A stretch of DNA of 64,000 nt from Tiliqua scincoides (taxonomy: Eukaryota; Chordata; Lepidosauria; Squamata; Scincidae). The stretch covers positions 5,395,036 to 5,459,035 of the forward strand of contig NC_089826.1 in NCBI RefSeq assembly GCF_035046505.1. Direction: 5' to 3'. The notes under the pieces were generated by a model. That model searched no databases. It was not told the origin of the DNA and saw only the letters and a program-made list of their open reading frames with translations. Below are positions 52,713-63,105 of the stretch, piece by piece; within the stretch, counting starts at the first letter, position 1; every line of letters begins with the position of its first letter. The position numbers and the translations under genes were made by a program.

Positions 52713-53157
52713 TTGGCAACCTTCAGTCTCGAAAGACTCTGGTATCGCGCTCTGAATGGTGGTTCTGGAACAGCGTCTAGTGTGGCTGAAAAGGCCGATT
52801 CGGGAGTGACAATCCCTTCCACACCGGGAGCAAGTGCAGTCTGTCCCTGGTCTGTCTCCCTGGCTATGGGCCTTCCTTCTTTGCCGCTTTGCCTCAGTCT
52901 GTTGGCCAAGTGTCTCTTCAAACTGGGAGAGGCCATGCTGCACAGCCTGCCTCCAAGCAGGCCGCTCAGAGGCCAGGGTTTCCCACCTGTTGAGGTCCAC
53001 TCCTAAGGCCTTCAGATCCCTCTTGCAGATGTCCTTGTATCGCAGCTGTGGTCTACCTGTAGGGCGCTTTCCTTGCACGAGTTCTCCATAGAGGAGATTC
53101 TTTGGAATCCGGTCATCATCCATTCTCACGACATGACCGAGCCAATGCAGGCGTCTA
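52713..53157 (-). mobile_element. RTE-like LINE, 3' fragment 9
   Basis: Minus-strand frame LHWLGHVVRMDDDRIPKNLL ... CTCSRCGRDCHSRIGLFSH to terminal ESFETEGCQ is fully open and continues about 30 codons into flanking DNA. Left (3') end at GTTGGCAACC. Confidence 0.91.
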
Positions 53158-53390
53158 CTAAGACCCCCCAAAAGAGGGGTCCCCCTACAACCAGGCGCAT
53201 CTTGAGTCTTGGCTTAGGCTCTTTGCCACTTTGTTCACATCCGCACCAGATATCTAGAGGTGCAGCACCCAGAATGAACGTGCCAGCAATACTTTAATGT
53301 TTTTTTTACAGTTATTCAAGTAGTGCTAAGTTGTGCGATGAATCTCTTCAGAATGGAATAATAAAGCATGTTTTCTAGAAAGCAGATGTG
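53158..53390. other. unannotated DNA
   Basis: Nothing recognised. Confidence 0.4.
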
Positions 53391-53577
53391 GGGCGCAATC
53401 CTAACCCACTTTCCAGCACTGGTATAGCTGTGCCAGTGGGGCATGTGCTGCATCCTGCAGTGGGGGGGGTGGCAGTCATGGAAGCCTCCTCAAGATAAGG
53501 CAATGTTTGTTCCCTTGCCTCGGAGTTGCATTGCCCTTACGCCAGTGCTGAAAGTGGGTTAGGGTTGCGCCTGTAAA
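53391..53577. mobile_element. MITE-D copy
   Basis: GGGCGCAATCCTAACCCAC to GGGTTAGGGTTGCGCC with the GGGGCATGTGCTGCATCCTG and CAATGTTTGTTCCC interior. Confidence 0.8.
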
Positions 53578-53714
53578 GTCAGAGGGATACCAGCTTGCTT
53601 AGAGGCTCAGTAAGGGCAGCAGGCTAGGCAGAGAGACAACATTGCTGCTCCCCATCAGCCCTGTTTCTGCAGCCTAATGTAGAAAAGCACATTCAGCTCC
53701 TGATTATTATACAG

Positions 53715-54088
53715 CAGGGGTGCTCAATAGGTGAATCGCGATCTACCGGTAGATCGCAAGGCTAAATGAGTAGATCGCGGAGTGCCGACCCCCCCCTTCA
53801 GGTGCCTCTGGGAGGAAACACCGGGAGTAAGGCCCATTGTACTCAATGGGGCTTACTCCCAGGTAAGTGTGGCTAGGATTGCAGCCTCACAGCCTAATCC
53901 TAGGCATGTCTACTCAGGAGCAAGTCCTGTTATACTCGGTGGGGCTCAAGGTACACCAACATACATTGTACACATAAATGTTATATGTTATGATGGCACG
54001 AACATTGTAAAAAAAAAACTCTGGTAGATCTCCGGGCCTTGCTGGGTTTCAAAGTAGCTCTCGAGCCAAAAAAGTGTGAGCACCCCTG
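53715..54088 (-). mobile_element. hAT-E non-autonomous transposon, whole
   Basis: Same family as 21546-21920, opposite strand. Perfect 8-bp duplication TTATACAG. 374 bp. Contains the AATCCTA-type core and an ACCGGT-centred palindrome that has lost symmetry at one end. Confidence 0.95.
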
Positions 54089-54894
54089 TTATACAGTATT
54101 TTCAGCTGAAAACCAGAAGTGACATTTTTGGCCCCCAGAAGGTGTTCTGGGGAAGCCACATGCAACCTTCCTGGCCCTCAGAACACCTTTAAGGGGAAGG
54201 CCATGGGCAGCAACTCCAAGTAGACAGCACCCCTGGAGGTGCACCCCAGACACCGCAGTGGCGAGGAACACCACTGACTGAATTTTTGCCTCGGTCTTTC
54301 GTCTCCTCTTCTCTTAATCATGATCAGCCCCCCGACTACTCTCCCTACTAGGGAGTACTACCCCCGATGAACTGCTTTCTTACATAAGCACATACAGTTA
54401 CTTAGTGATGAGACCAGACATGCATTTCAAAATGACTTTTTTTCATCCTCCCAGACTCTAGTGCCGGGTTCTGGCTCAGTGCTAGCGATGCTGTGTTAGA
54501 TGAGATGAAGGGATGACGGCGTTCAAAAGGATTTCTCGCCCGTGTACCTCACCAACGCACATGCAGGTAATTTGCCTGACATTTCAAAAATCCAATTTCC
54601 AATCCTTAGGCAAAGGCATAATTTTTGCCAGATAGAACCTTGGTAATGAAGGGGGTGTTGTTTCAGTGCAATCTCTTTAATGGTGTTGAAGAGGATATTG
54701 GCTTGGAGGGCTGAAAAACTAAAGGTTACAGTAGGCCATGTTGAACATATTTACATTACCATTTCCTGCTGAACAGGTAGACAGTCTTAATTATTTTAAA
54801 TTGAGTGTTGTTTTGCACTTTGAACAAGTCGGAGATTTTTTGTTGTTGTTGATGTTGTTCTTCTTGAAAGTTCAAAACATCTCCCACGCGTGAT
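54089..54894. promoter_or_regulatory. non-repeat DNA with candidate regulatory block
   Basis: 54290-54640 keeps several CpGs and words such as CTTAATCATGATCAG; 54640-54890 is AT-rich with a GTT repeat at 54840. Function inferred only. Confidence 0.27.
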
Positions 54895-55302
54895 CTCAGT
54901 GCAGGGGATGGATAGAGTGGATAGAGAGATGCTCTTTTCTCTCTCACACAACACCAGAACCAAGCTAAACTCTTGTGTTTCAGCCTGTGATTAATCTGTG
55001 GAACCCCTTGCCACAGGATGTGGTGATGGCATCTGGCCGAGATGCCTTTAAAAGGGGATTGGACAAATTTCTGGAGGAAAAGTCCACCGCGGGTTACAAG
55101 CCGTGATGACTATGTGCAATCTCTTGATTGTAGAAGTGGGTTACCTCAGAAGGCCGGATACAAGGGAAAGCACGAGGATGCAGGTCTCCTGTTGTCTTTT
55201 GTGCTTCCTTAGGCATTTGATGGGCCACTGTGAGATACAGGAAGTTGGATTAGATGAGCCTGTGTTCTGATCCAGTGGGGCCATTCTTATGTTCTTATGA
55301 GC
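54895..55302 (+). mobile_element. CR1 3' end fragment
   Basis: CAGGGGATGGATAGAGTGG, CTTTAAAAGGGGATTGGAC and the 3' UTR to TTCTTATGTTCTTATG. A piece of the ORF around RTDKRKYFF is deleted. Confidence 0.86.
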
Positions 55303-55354
55303 CATGCTGCTATCCTTGAGGGGAAAGCTGTACTGATTGGGAGGTTTGTAGCAG

Positions 55355-55525
55355 CAGTAGTGTAGCTATGAGGCCGGCAACATGGTAAGTATTGCTGGAG
55401 CTGCAGCACACCGTGAGAGTGGCCCTTCCCACCCATTATCACAGCCATTCTGGGCAGCGACGGCAACCAGTGGTTACTGAGAGGGTCCACTTACATGGTG
55501 AGTTGCAGGGCGAGATGGTGGCTTG
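55355..55525 (+). mobile_element. hAT-B fragment
   Basis: CAGTAGTGTAGCTATGAGG and TCACAGCCATTCTGGGCAGC, diverged, right end lost. Confidence 0.55.
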
Positions 55526-55693
55526 CATAAGGCCACCTCAAGAGTTAAGAAACAAAAGAGAGAAAAAAAGAGGCTGCATTTTTGGTCTGTTCCTTACTTT
55601 CTCAGAAGCTGCTCCAGCCTTGGGGCTCTCAGCCACACAGCCAGAGGGGTGATGAATGAGAAGACCTGGAGCCTGGGACATGGCTAAACATCC

Positions 55694-55757
55694 CATTCCT
55701 TCCTTCCTTCCTTCCTTCCTTCCTTCCTTCCTTCCTTCCTTCCTTCCTTTCTTTCAC
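55694..55757. repeat. (TTCC)n microsatellite
   Basis: About 14 TTCC units ending in CTTTCTTTC. Confidence 0.95.
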
Positions 55758-55787
55758 CAGTGTAATTGCAGACCAGTAATCACACAG

Positions 55788-56222
55788 CCTGCGTTGCGGT
55801 CATGTCGTGAGAGTGGATGATGGCCGGATCCCAAAGGATCTCCTCTATGGAGAACTCGTGCAAGGAAAGCGCCCTACAGGTAGACCACAGCTGCGATACA
55901 AGGACATCTGCAAGAGGGATCTGAAGGCCTTAGGAGTGGACCTCAACAGGTGGGAAACCCTGGCCTCTGAGCGGCCCGCTTGGAGGCAGGCTGTGCAGCA
56001 TGGCCTTTCCCAGTTTGAAGAGACACTTGGCCAACAGTCTGAGGCTAAGAGGCAAAGAAGGAAGGCCCATAGCCAGGGAGACAGACCAGGGACAGACTGC
56101 ACTTGCTCCCAGTGTGGAAGGGATTGTCACTCCCGGATTGGCCTTTTCAGCCACACTAGACGCTGTGCCAGAACCACCTTTCAGAGCGCAATACCAGAGT
56201 CTTTCGAAACTGAAGGTTGCCA
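55788..56222 (+). mobile_element. RTE-like LINE, 3' fragment 10
   Basis: Begins within RLRWLGHV (TTGCGGTCATGTCGTGAG). Frame from RVDDGRIPKDLLYGELVQG is open through CTCSQCGRDCHSRIGLFSH and ESFETEGCQ into 50+ codons of flanking DNA. Confidence 0.91.
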
Positions 56223-56940
56223 ATACAATCACACAGCCCAATGTTATCGATTTCCCCCTGCCGAAATGGCAACAACTGCACCCTATGGTGGTGGTGGTGG
56301 GGGGCAGTCCAGGATATCTCCTCTGGGTAAGGGTCCCCTCCACACTGTGAAGGGTGTACTTGGTCCTGCTGTAGCTAAATAGCTGCCCCAGAACCCCATG
56401 GGGAGTCTCGGCTCATCTCTGCATTTCTCTCATTGCGAATTTCAATATGAATCACTGCCTATGCTTCCGAGCTGGTCAGAGAGAGGCACCTGAAGCCACA
56501 AACAGTGCAGTGCTCCCATTATATAATCACAATGTACACAACTTCAGGCACTTGGCACTGGACCTTGGCGGAGCTCAATGGGATTAAGTGCAAGCAATTG
56601 TTGCTAATAAATATCAATTGTTTGTTCTGCTGATGGTTCAGCGGCCGGGAGAAGCGATGAGCTTTCATTCTTACTGGGATTGATTTATGAACTGCAGCAT
56701 CTAATACACGGGAGTCTGCAGGGAAGTTAATGGGGGAATGTATTGGGGCAGTAATAAATGTTGTCAATTGTTGCTAATAGCAAATCAGCTGCAAGGTCCA
56801 TAATTAGTGAAACATTACTAGACTCTCTCTCTCTCCCACGCCAAGATAGAAACAGATGACGTTCTTTAAGATTGTGAAGATTTGAGGAGACAATTGAGAA
56901 TTGCCATTGAATACAGTGCGCTTGATGGAATCTGCACAGG
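56223..56940. promoter_or_regulatory. candidate conserved non-coding element with SOX-like sites
   Basis: 56400-56820 matches no repeat here. The 15-mer CAATTGTTGCTAATA occurs twice (56595-56609 and 56765-56779), and CAATTGTTTG follows the first; ATTGTT is the SOX core. Other words: GGGATTGATTTATGA, CCATAATTAGTG. Enhancer role is inference. Confidence 0.42.
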
Positions 56941-56944
56941 TAAT

Positions 56945-57345
56945 AAATTTTATTAAATAATAATAATATTAATAACTGGTATTTATGTACAGCCTTCTCC
57001 TTTGGCTTGATTCAAGGCGGTTTACACAGGCAGGCTTTCTCTAAACTCCCAAGGTTTTTTTGTTTGTTTGTTTGTTTGTTTTTTTTTACAATCACAAATA
57101 AGTTCTATCTTTCAAGATCTACAGTCCAGGTGGATCTCTCATGGTCTGGTGAAATGTTCTGGCCATACGCTCTCTTCCACACTGACAGACGGCTCCTTTC
57201 TCTCTAACAGAAAGAGCTAGAGTTGGCTTCTTCTGGCTCCCACCCTAAAGGGCTTTGCTTGGCTTGTTAGCTCTCAAGATCTTGCAGCTCACAGAGGCTT
57301 CCGGTGGTCTTGAACTGGCGACCTTCAGATGTTAAAAAATGCAGT
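56945..57345 (-). mobile_element. tRNA-type SINE or LINE 3' end, reverse
   Basis: Left end AATAATAATATTAATAACTG then TTCAAGGCGGTTTACACAGG (reversed 3' tail); right end GAACTGGCGACCTTCAGATG resembles a reversed pol III B box. A (TTTG)n run sits at 57058. Moderately diverged. Confidence 0.5.
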
Positions 57346-57684
57346 TTGCCAGTGTTTCCGTACCTCCCCCAAGACTTTGTGTCCATTTAGGCACAATGAG
57401 AGATAGGTATTTGAGCCAAGCTGTGAGTCCATGAAGGACTGAGACTTTCTAAGGGATATTGCAACGTCCGCAGATGGGCCAGGTGAGTGGGTCAGGCAGG
57501 AGCTCTCGTCCATGCATATGGGCTGGATAAGGGAGAATTCCTTATCCTTTATTGTGTGCTCTAGTCACAGTGATCCACAGTGAACATTGATCCAGCTAGT
57601 TGTTCAATAGTGTGGAGCAAGAATGTGGAGACACTGATCATGCTACACCAGGGAAATTTATTATATGGGGGTGAGAGCTAGACC
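57346..57684. other. unannotated DNA
   Basis: Nothing recognised. Confidence 0.4.
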
Positions 57685-57805
57685 TAGTGGTGTAGCTATA
57701 GGGAGTGCAAAGTACTAAGTTTTGCAGGGAGCTTCACCACAACGTGCAAGCAGCCTCTCCCCTTTGGAGCCATTGCGGGCAGGGGGAGCAAAACAGAGGT
57801 GTAAA
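57685..57805 (+). mobile_element. hAT-B half element
   Basis: TAGTGGTGTAGCTATAGGG, TACTAAGTTTTGCAGGGAG and GAGCCATTGCGGGCAGGGGG; right half absent. Confidence 0.7.
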
Positions 57806-58021
57806 ATCCAGCACATAGGATCCAGTGGAGGCTACAACAGAGGTACTGCAACATGCAGCCAGGTTAAGAATAGAATTGGGCCTTGACTACTCTGAGCCAT
57901 ATCATGTAATCTCGTTCTGCCCACTGGCCCTTATATTAAGTTATCATGCAACCAGGTAAATAGATATGGATGGGGTAAGTAGATACTGATGGAGAACTGA
58001 CCACAGCAAGCAGTCCTTTAT

Positions 58022-58240
58022 CGAGCCGGGATGGTGTGGTGGTTTAGGAGTTAGACCTGGAAAATCCAGATCTATAATCCCCACTCAGCTATGAAATGTC
58101 TTGGGTGACCTTGAACCAGTCAGCCTTACCTACCGTACAGGGTTGTTGTGAGGACAAAAGAAGGTAAGGAACCATATACAACACCCTGAACTCCTTAGGA
58201 GGAAGGGTGATATAAAAATGAGAAAAATAAATAAAATAAT
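58022..58240 (+). mobile_element. Sauria-type tRNA-derived SINE
   Basis: tRNA-like head (GATGGTGTGGTGGTTTAGGA with A-box layout; B box degraded near 58073), conserved body TGGGTGACCTTGAACCAGTC and GGGTTGTTGTGAGGACAAAA, and the BovB-like tail GGAGGAAGGGTGATATAAAA ending in an AATAAATAAA-type run. This SINE family is known from lepidosaurs and is the main taxonomic clue in the window. Diverged, not recent. Confidence 0.87.
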
Positions 58241-59787
58241 GCAGGCATCAAAAATTACCTTGAATGCCACACGCGGCCTGAAACTAGCAAAAGGTTGATC
58301 CCCCCAGTTCAGTCACAACCAAAAGAGAAAGATGGCTGCTAGATGTCCAAAAACCATTTCCCTGTGTCCGTTTCGAATCAGTGATGCTCCTTCAAGACCT
58401 GGATGGGACTCTCCACCATCCCAACATTGCATTATATATTGGAAGTTGGAGGACAGTAAGAGAGGGTTTCAACCAGTTGCCCTACAGGCTCTTTTCCAGT
58501 GTATTACATTGATTTGCACATGTACATTGATAGGAGGGCATGATCCTGGCTCATTTCATGGCAATGGAACCATACTGATGTCAAGGGGCTTCAAGGAAGA
58601 TCCAAATTTTGAACTGTCAATGCAACTGCATATGCAAAGCTCAGCCGCTGCAGTTATTTCCGGATCACAATGGTAAACACTGTGGCAAGCCATGCGAACC
58701 TCACTATGGCACATAACTGTGGCTCATATACCAGGTGTCTGGAACACTGCTTTCCCAAGGGCCAGGTTAGCCCAAGCATAGTAGAGTAGCTCACCATAGC
58801 ACCTAGAAACCACAGGCACGGTTTAGAATTGTAACCTTGTGATGGTCCACTCTCTTTGGCTATGATGTTCATCCTATCCTATGGCTATGATTTTCATCCT
58901 ATCCCACTGCCATTTTTTTTTTTGGTGGGGAGGGGGTTGGCAGCCGATCAGCAGAAACTTCAACTAGAATCCCGACAACGACGTATAATATGTGGAGTCA
59001 GACGTTCCCAACAGCTTTGCTTTCAGATGTCTCTGGCTTGGCTATATGTATTTCTGCGTCCATTTTTTATTCCCCTGTAAAGTATATATTTCCCATTTAT
59101 GTCATCTACGCGTGTTTCACGGATGACGGATCACTCAGTTCGTACGGCGAAAGCCTCCGTTAGGTTACAAAATGGCTCCTGTAACTGCTTAGACTAAGCA
59201 GGCCCTGTAATTTCCTTTGACTAGTTGCTTCATTGCATAGTGGAGTCCATTACCGACTCTCTCTTTTGTCATACAGGAGAGTTCAATCTCAGAAGTGTCT
59301 GGTCTCCTAATGCAACCACAAAACCAAATGGAAAACATCAGAAAAGTACATTTGTTAAAGACATAACGCTCGCTTCTTCCCTGGGTTTCATTGAACTGAC
59401 TTCAGATCAATAATGGAAAAAAAAAACCTGCTTTGGGAGGCAAAAATGGTCCTAAAAACAGCCCCATACTAAACAACTCAGAGTAGTGACCACCATGCGA
59501 GAAGGGCCAAAGCTAGGGAGGGGATGTAGCTCAAAGGCAGGACTGGCCTTAAGAGCTGTGGGGCCCAATTAGAAACAATTTTTTGGAACCCCCTGTAATT
59601 TTGCGGGGCTCCCCATACTATTTTTTTTAACTCTTAGCTTGAATGGAACCAGACCAAGAAAAAAAGATCTGTTACTTCTGTGCAAGCGGATAGGACTCTG
59701 TATCTTTAGTGGTACATTACGCACCCAGCCTGCAGCGCCCCCCAACTCTGGCACCAATTTTGGGCCAAATGGAAGCAGTAGCGCGTA
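58241..59787. other. mostly non-repeat DNA
   Basis: 59080-59240 keeps CpGs and a CRE-like GATGACGG word. From 59541, CAGGACTGGCCTTAAG resembles a hAT terminus but no partner end was found. ORFs here lack known motifs. Confidence 0.3.
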
Positions 59788-59953
59788 AAGGCCGTTCAGC
59801 AGTGGAACAGATTACCATGGTGGCTTCTCCTTCACTGGATATCTTAAAGCAGAGGCTCAAAGGCACCTGCTGGAGATGATCTAGGAGGATTTCCTGCTAC
59901 AGGCAGGGGGTTGGACTAGATGACCTTTGAGGTCACTATGGTTCTGTGATTCA
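59788..59953 (+). mobile_element. CR1 3' end, second subfamily
   Basis: GGTTGGACTAGATGACCTTT, GAGGTCACTATGGTTCTGTG and ATTC tail: the classical CR1 3' end, different from the TTCTTATG subfamily above. Upstream GAACAGATTACCATGG... encodes the diverged ORF end. Confidence 0.82.
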
Positions 59954-60097
59954 GATCTCAGGTGCAGACTGAAAAGCTCAGAAGTAGCAAGGCTGGGAAG
60001 AGAATTGTCTCCAAGAAAGTTTGGAACAGACTGTAATGGCCTAAACTGAGCAATTGATCTGGAATAAGTTGGGATTCCAACCTTTATTTTCTCTAAA

Positions 60098-60277
60098 ACC
60101 TCCTGATTTTAGAAATGGGCTATGTCAGAAGGCCAGATGCAAGGGAGGGCACCAGGATGAGGTCTCTTGTTATCTGGTGTGCTCTCTGGGGCATTTGGTG
60201 GGCCGCTGTGAGATACAGGAAGCTGGACTAGATGGGCCATGGCCTGATCCAGTGGGGCTGTTCTTATGTTCTTATGG
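60098..60277 (+). mobile_element. CR1 3' UTR fragment
   Basis: CCTCCTGATTTTAGAAATGG to CTGTTCTTATGTTCTTATG, close to the 39.1-kb copy. Confidence 0.87.
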
Positions 60278-60640
60278 GATGTATGAAAGCACTTACCATT
60301 TATTGTCCTTTTCACAGGATTTTCAGCTATTCTACCCTATGGTCTCCCATATCCACAGAAAGTCAGCACAGTGTCTTAGACATCCTAGCTGCTAGGAACT
60401 GCATGCACAATTTGGATGCCTATCATAAATTATAGTGTAGGTTCAAATGCATATATAAATTCAATGCTTTGCAAGGGGTAACTGGATGCTATTTTTGTTG
60501 TCGAACCCCTGGGAAGCTTACACCTGTTCTGCGTATCCAGCCCCTGATAACATCTCACCAGTGGATAATAAACAGGACAAAATTGGATAGAAGATGAATT
60601 TGGGACCAAGGTTTAGACCAGCAGGAGAACACTGTTCTTG
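60278..60640. other. unannotated DNA upstream of CpG island
   Basis: Nothing recognised. Confidence 0.4.
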
Positions 60641-60840
60641 TTGCATAACAGCCGTTGGCGCCAATACGGCGCTAGCGGCCGATTATCCCCTCCCCGCCTC
60701 GTGCACCCAGGCTGAGGCTGGGGCCGCGATTGGTTGTCATGGCTGGGGGAGGCGGGACCAGAGCGCTAGCTTGGAGCGCGCGCTCCGGCTGGGCTCAGTT
60801 TGTTCCCGGCTGACAACCCCACCCGCCCGCCCTGTTAACC
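60641..60840. promoter_or_regulatory. CpG island, candidate host promoter
   Basis: About 19 CpGs by hand count in ~190 bp, in a window otherwise CpG-poor. It has a CCAAT box (60661-60665), an inverted CCAAT (ATTGG, 60729-60733), a GC box GGCGGG (60751-60756) and a GCGCGCGC run, but no clear TATA, as is usual for island promoters. It matches no repeat seen here. Direction of transcription cannot be fixed; sequence to ~61300 stays moderately GC-rich, so a first exon to the right is plausible. Confidence 0.6.
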
Positions 60841-61403
60841 AGTCTGGGATTAGCTGGTCACTTCTTAAGGGCCGGGTAGGAATTTTTTGCAGTCATCTCG
60901 ATTGGGCCTGGGATGTCTGTTTTTTCGCCTACCTCAGACTGGAAAAGGGTGGTGCGGTCCTTAGGCCCGAGGTGGGTTCGGTCACTCCCAGTCTTGAGGG
61001 GCAGGATACGTGCGGGGCTGGGTAGGTAGGTTATTTGGCTCGTTGTCCATCCAAGCCAGCAAGGCGAGGGGTGAGCCTGAACTGCTCCCATGATGCCTGA
61101 CCGGTTCCAGGAGGCTGGTGAGGCTCTGCCGACTTGTCTGAAGTCCGGCTGCCTTGCCCCCTCTGGGGGTGGTGTTGGAAGACCTAAGCTGGCAATTGCT
61201 GGCTGCGGCCTTGAGCCAGGCGTTACGCCCAATGAGATCGCAGGGGGAGTCAGACGGGTAGGACCGTTTCCCCCATATAGCCCCGCACGTTTGATGTTCA
61301 CAGTTTATTGCCCTGCTGCAGTTTAAAACTTAATATGGGGTCATATGGGGTCATATTTACAATCACTTTCCCCTTCTCTTGATGCCCAGCAAACTAGCTG
61401 ACC
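60841..61403 (+). other. GC-moderate flank of the CpG island, possible 5' exon
   Basis: GTAGGT/GTAGGA donor-like words occur near 60875 and 61022. Open frames on both strands (60594-61025, 60858-61301) are in GC-rich DNA and show no known domain, so no CDS is called. Confidence 0.25.
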
Positions 61404-61882
61404 AAGAGGCACCTGAGGGGGGACATGATTGAGACATACAAAATAATGCACAGGAAGGATAGAGTGGATAGAGAGATGCTCTTTTCCCTCACACAACACC
61501 AGGACCAGGGGACATCCACTAACATTGAGTGTTGGGAGAGTTAGGACAGACAAAAGAAAATATTTCTTTACTCAGCGTGTGGTCGGTCTGTGGAACTCCT
61601 TGCCGCAGGATGTGGTGATGGCATCTGGCCTAGTTGGGGATTGGACAAATTTCTGGAGGAAAAATCCATTATGGGTTACAAGCCATGATGTGTATGTGCA
61701 ACCTCCTGTTTTTAAAAATGGGTTATGTCAGAATGCCAGATGCAAGGGAGGTCACCAGGATGCAGGTCTCTTATTATCTGGTGTGCTCCCTGGGGCGTTT
61801 GGTGGGCCGCTGTGAGATACAGGAAGCTGGACTAGATGGGCCTATGGCCTGATCCAGCGGGGCTGTTCTTATGTTCTATTCT
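61404..61882 (+). mobile_element. CR1 3' end fragment
   Basis: RHLRGDMIETYK-type codons, then SVGRVRTDKRKYFFTQRVVG, LWNSLPQDVVMASGL, a deletion in the FKRGLDKF region, then the 3' UTR to GTTCTTATGTTCTA. Confidence 0.9.
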
Positions 61883-62305
61883 AATGGTGGTTTATAGCAA
61901 CCTAGGATAATCAGTGATCCCTTTATGAGCAAACGGTTGAGATTCCTATCCCACAGTATTAATAAAGGACACATTCCTGAACAGCCTACAAAATATGGTG
62001 GTAGCAAATCAGACATTAAAAAAAAAACAACCCTGCAGTAAACAACCATCAGAGCATGATAGGAAGGAGAGTTCACCCAGCTCTCAAGCATGATTATTCT
62101 ATAAAGTATGCCTGCAGAGAGACAACCTCATAAATCAAGAGGGCTCAGAAAAGGATTTGCTGCAGTGCACATAACTCACCTAGATACTCATTAGACACTT
62201 TGAGTTTCATTAAGAAAAATACATCAACTCATGCGCATGTCCCCCCGCCAAACATATTTTCAGGCTCCAAAATAAGAAATGTGTTTGGAGAGCCATCATT
62301 TAAGG
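61883..62305. other. unannotated DNA
   Basis: Nothing recognised before the TTTC tract. Confidence 0.4.
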
Positions 62306-62433
<128 letters not shown>

Positions 62434-62690
62434 TAACAGCATCAAACTATATGATGTTGGGGAGCAGTGGCTGGCCTGGAGGAGGAGGGTCAAATGCCCT
62501 GAGCACTGCATCCGCACATCATTTTGGACTGCACAGTTTCCCCAAAGTACTGTTTAAGTGCCTTCCATGTGAGGTTCCGTAGTGCTTGGAAAGCGTGAGG
62601 GGCGATGTGGGGGGTGCCGTCGTGCCCTGGGTGCATTGAGGGGCAGGTCCATTACTGATGGGGAGTGAGAAGTAGGGTTATAGTCTACAT

Positions 62691-62919
62691 CGGTGATTTT
62701 CATCCTTTTTCATCTCATGGCACACTGACAAGGCACTAAAATGGTCAAGGCACACCATCAGGTTTTTGCCAATTGACAAGGCACACCATGCTTCCAGTGG
62801 GGAGCTCACATTCTCTCTTTGCCCTACTAATAAATGACCTTCCTCCAAATTCCTGTGGCACACCTGTGGAGCACTCGTGGCGCACCAATGCGCAATGGCA
62901 CAGTGGTTGAAAATGGCTG
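62691..62919 (+). mobile_element. hAT-F non-autonomous transposon, whole
   Basis: Termini CGGTGATTTTCATCC and GGTTGAAAATGGCTG with a perfect 8-bp duplication GTCTACAT (62683-62690, 62920-62927). Interior repeats GGCACAC words. 229 bp, no ORF. Confidence 0.93.
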
Positions 62920-63038
62920 GTCTACATGCTCTACCAAGGTCCTGATCACAGTCATTTAAAACCGAGAGGGAACGGATCTGCCTAGCCTAACTCGTGAGAA
63001 GGGACCAGAATGAAAAGCTGCTACAAACCTGTGGAGAG

Positions 63039-63041
<3 letters not shown>

Positions 63042-63103
<62 letters not shown>
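63042..63103. repeat. (AT)n microsatellite
   Basis: About 30 TA units. Confidence 0.97.

Positions 63104-63105
<2 letters not shown>

Noticed and set aside
59541-59760. Possible hAT element starting CAGGACTGGCC
   Set aside because: No matching right terminus or target-site duplication could be found.
60594-61025. 143-codon ORF over the CpG island
   Set aside because: Starts upstream of the island and crosses promoter motifs; high GC alone explains the open frame.
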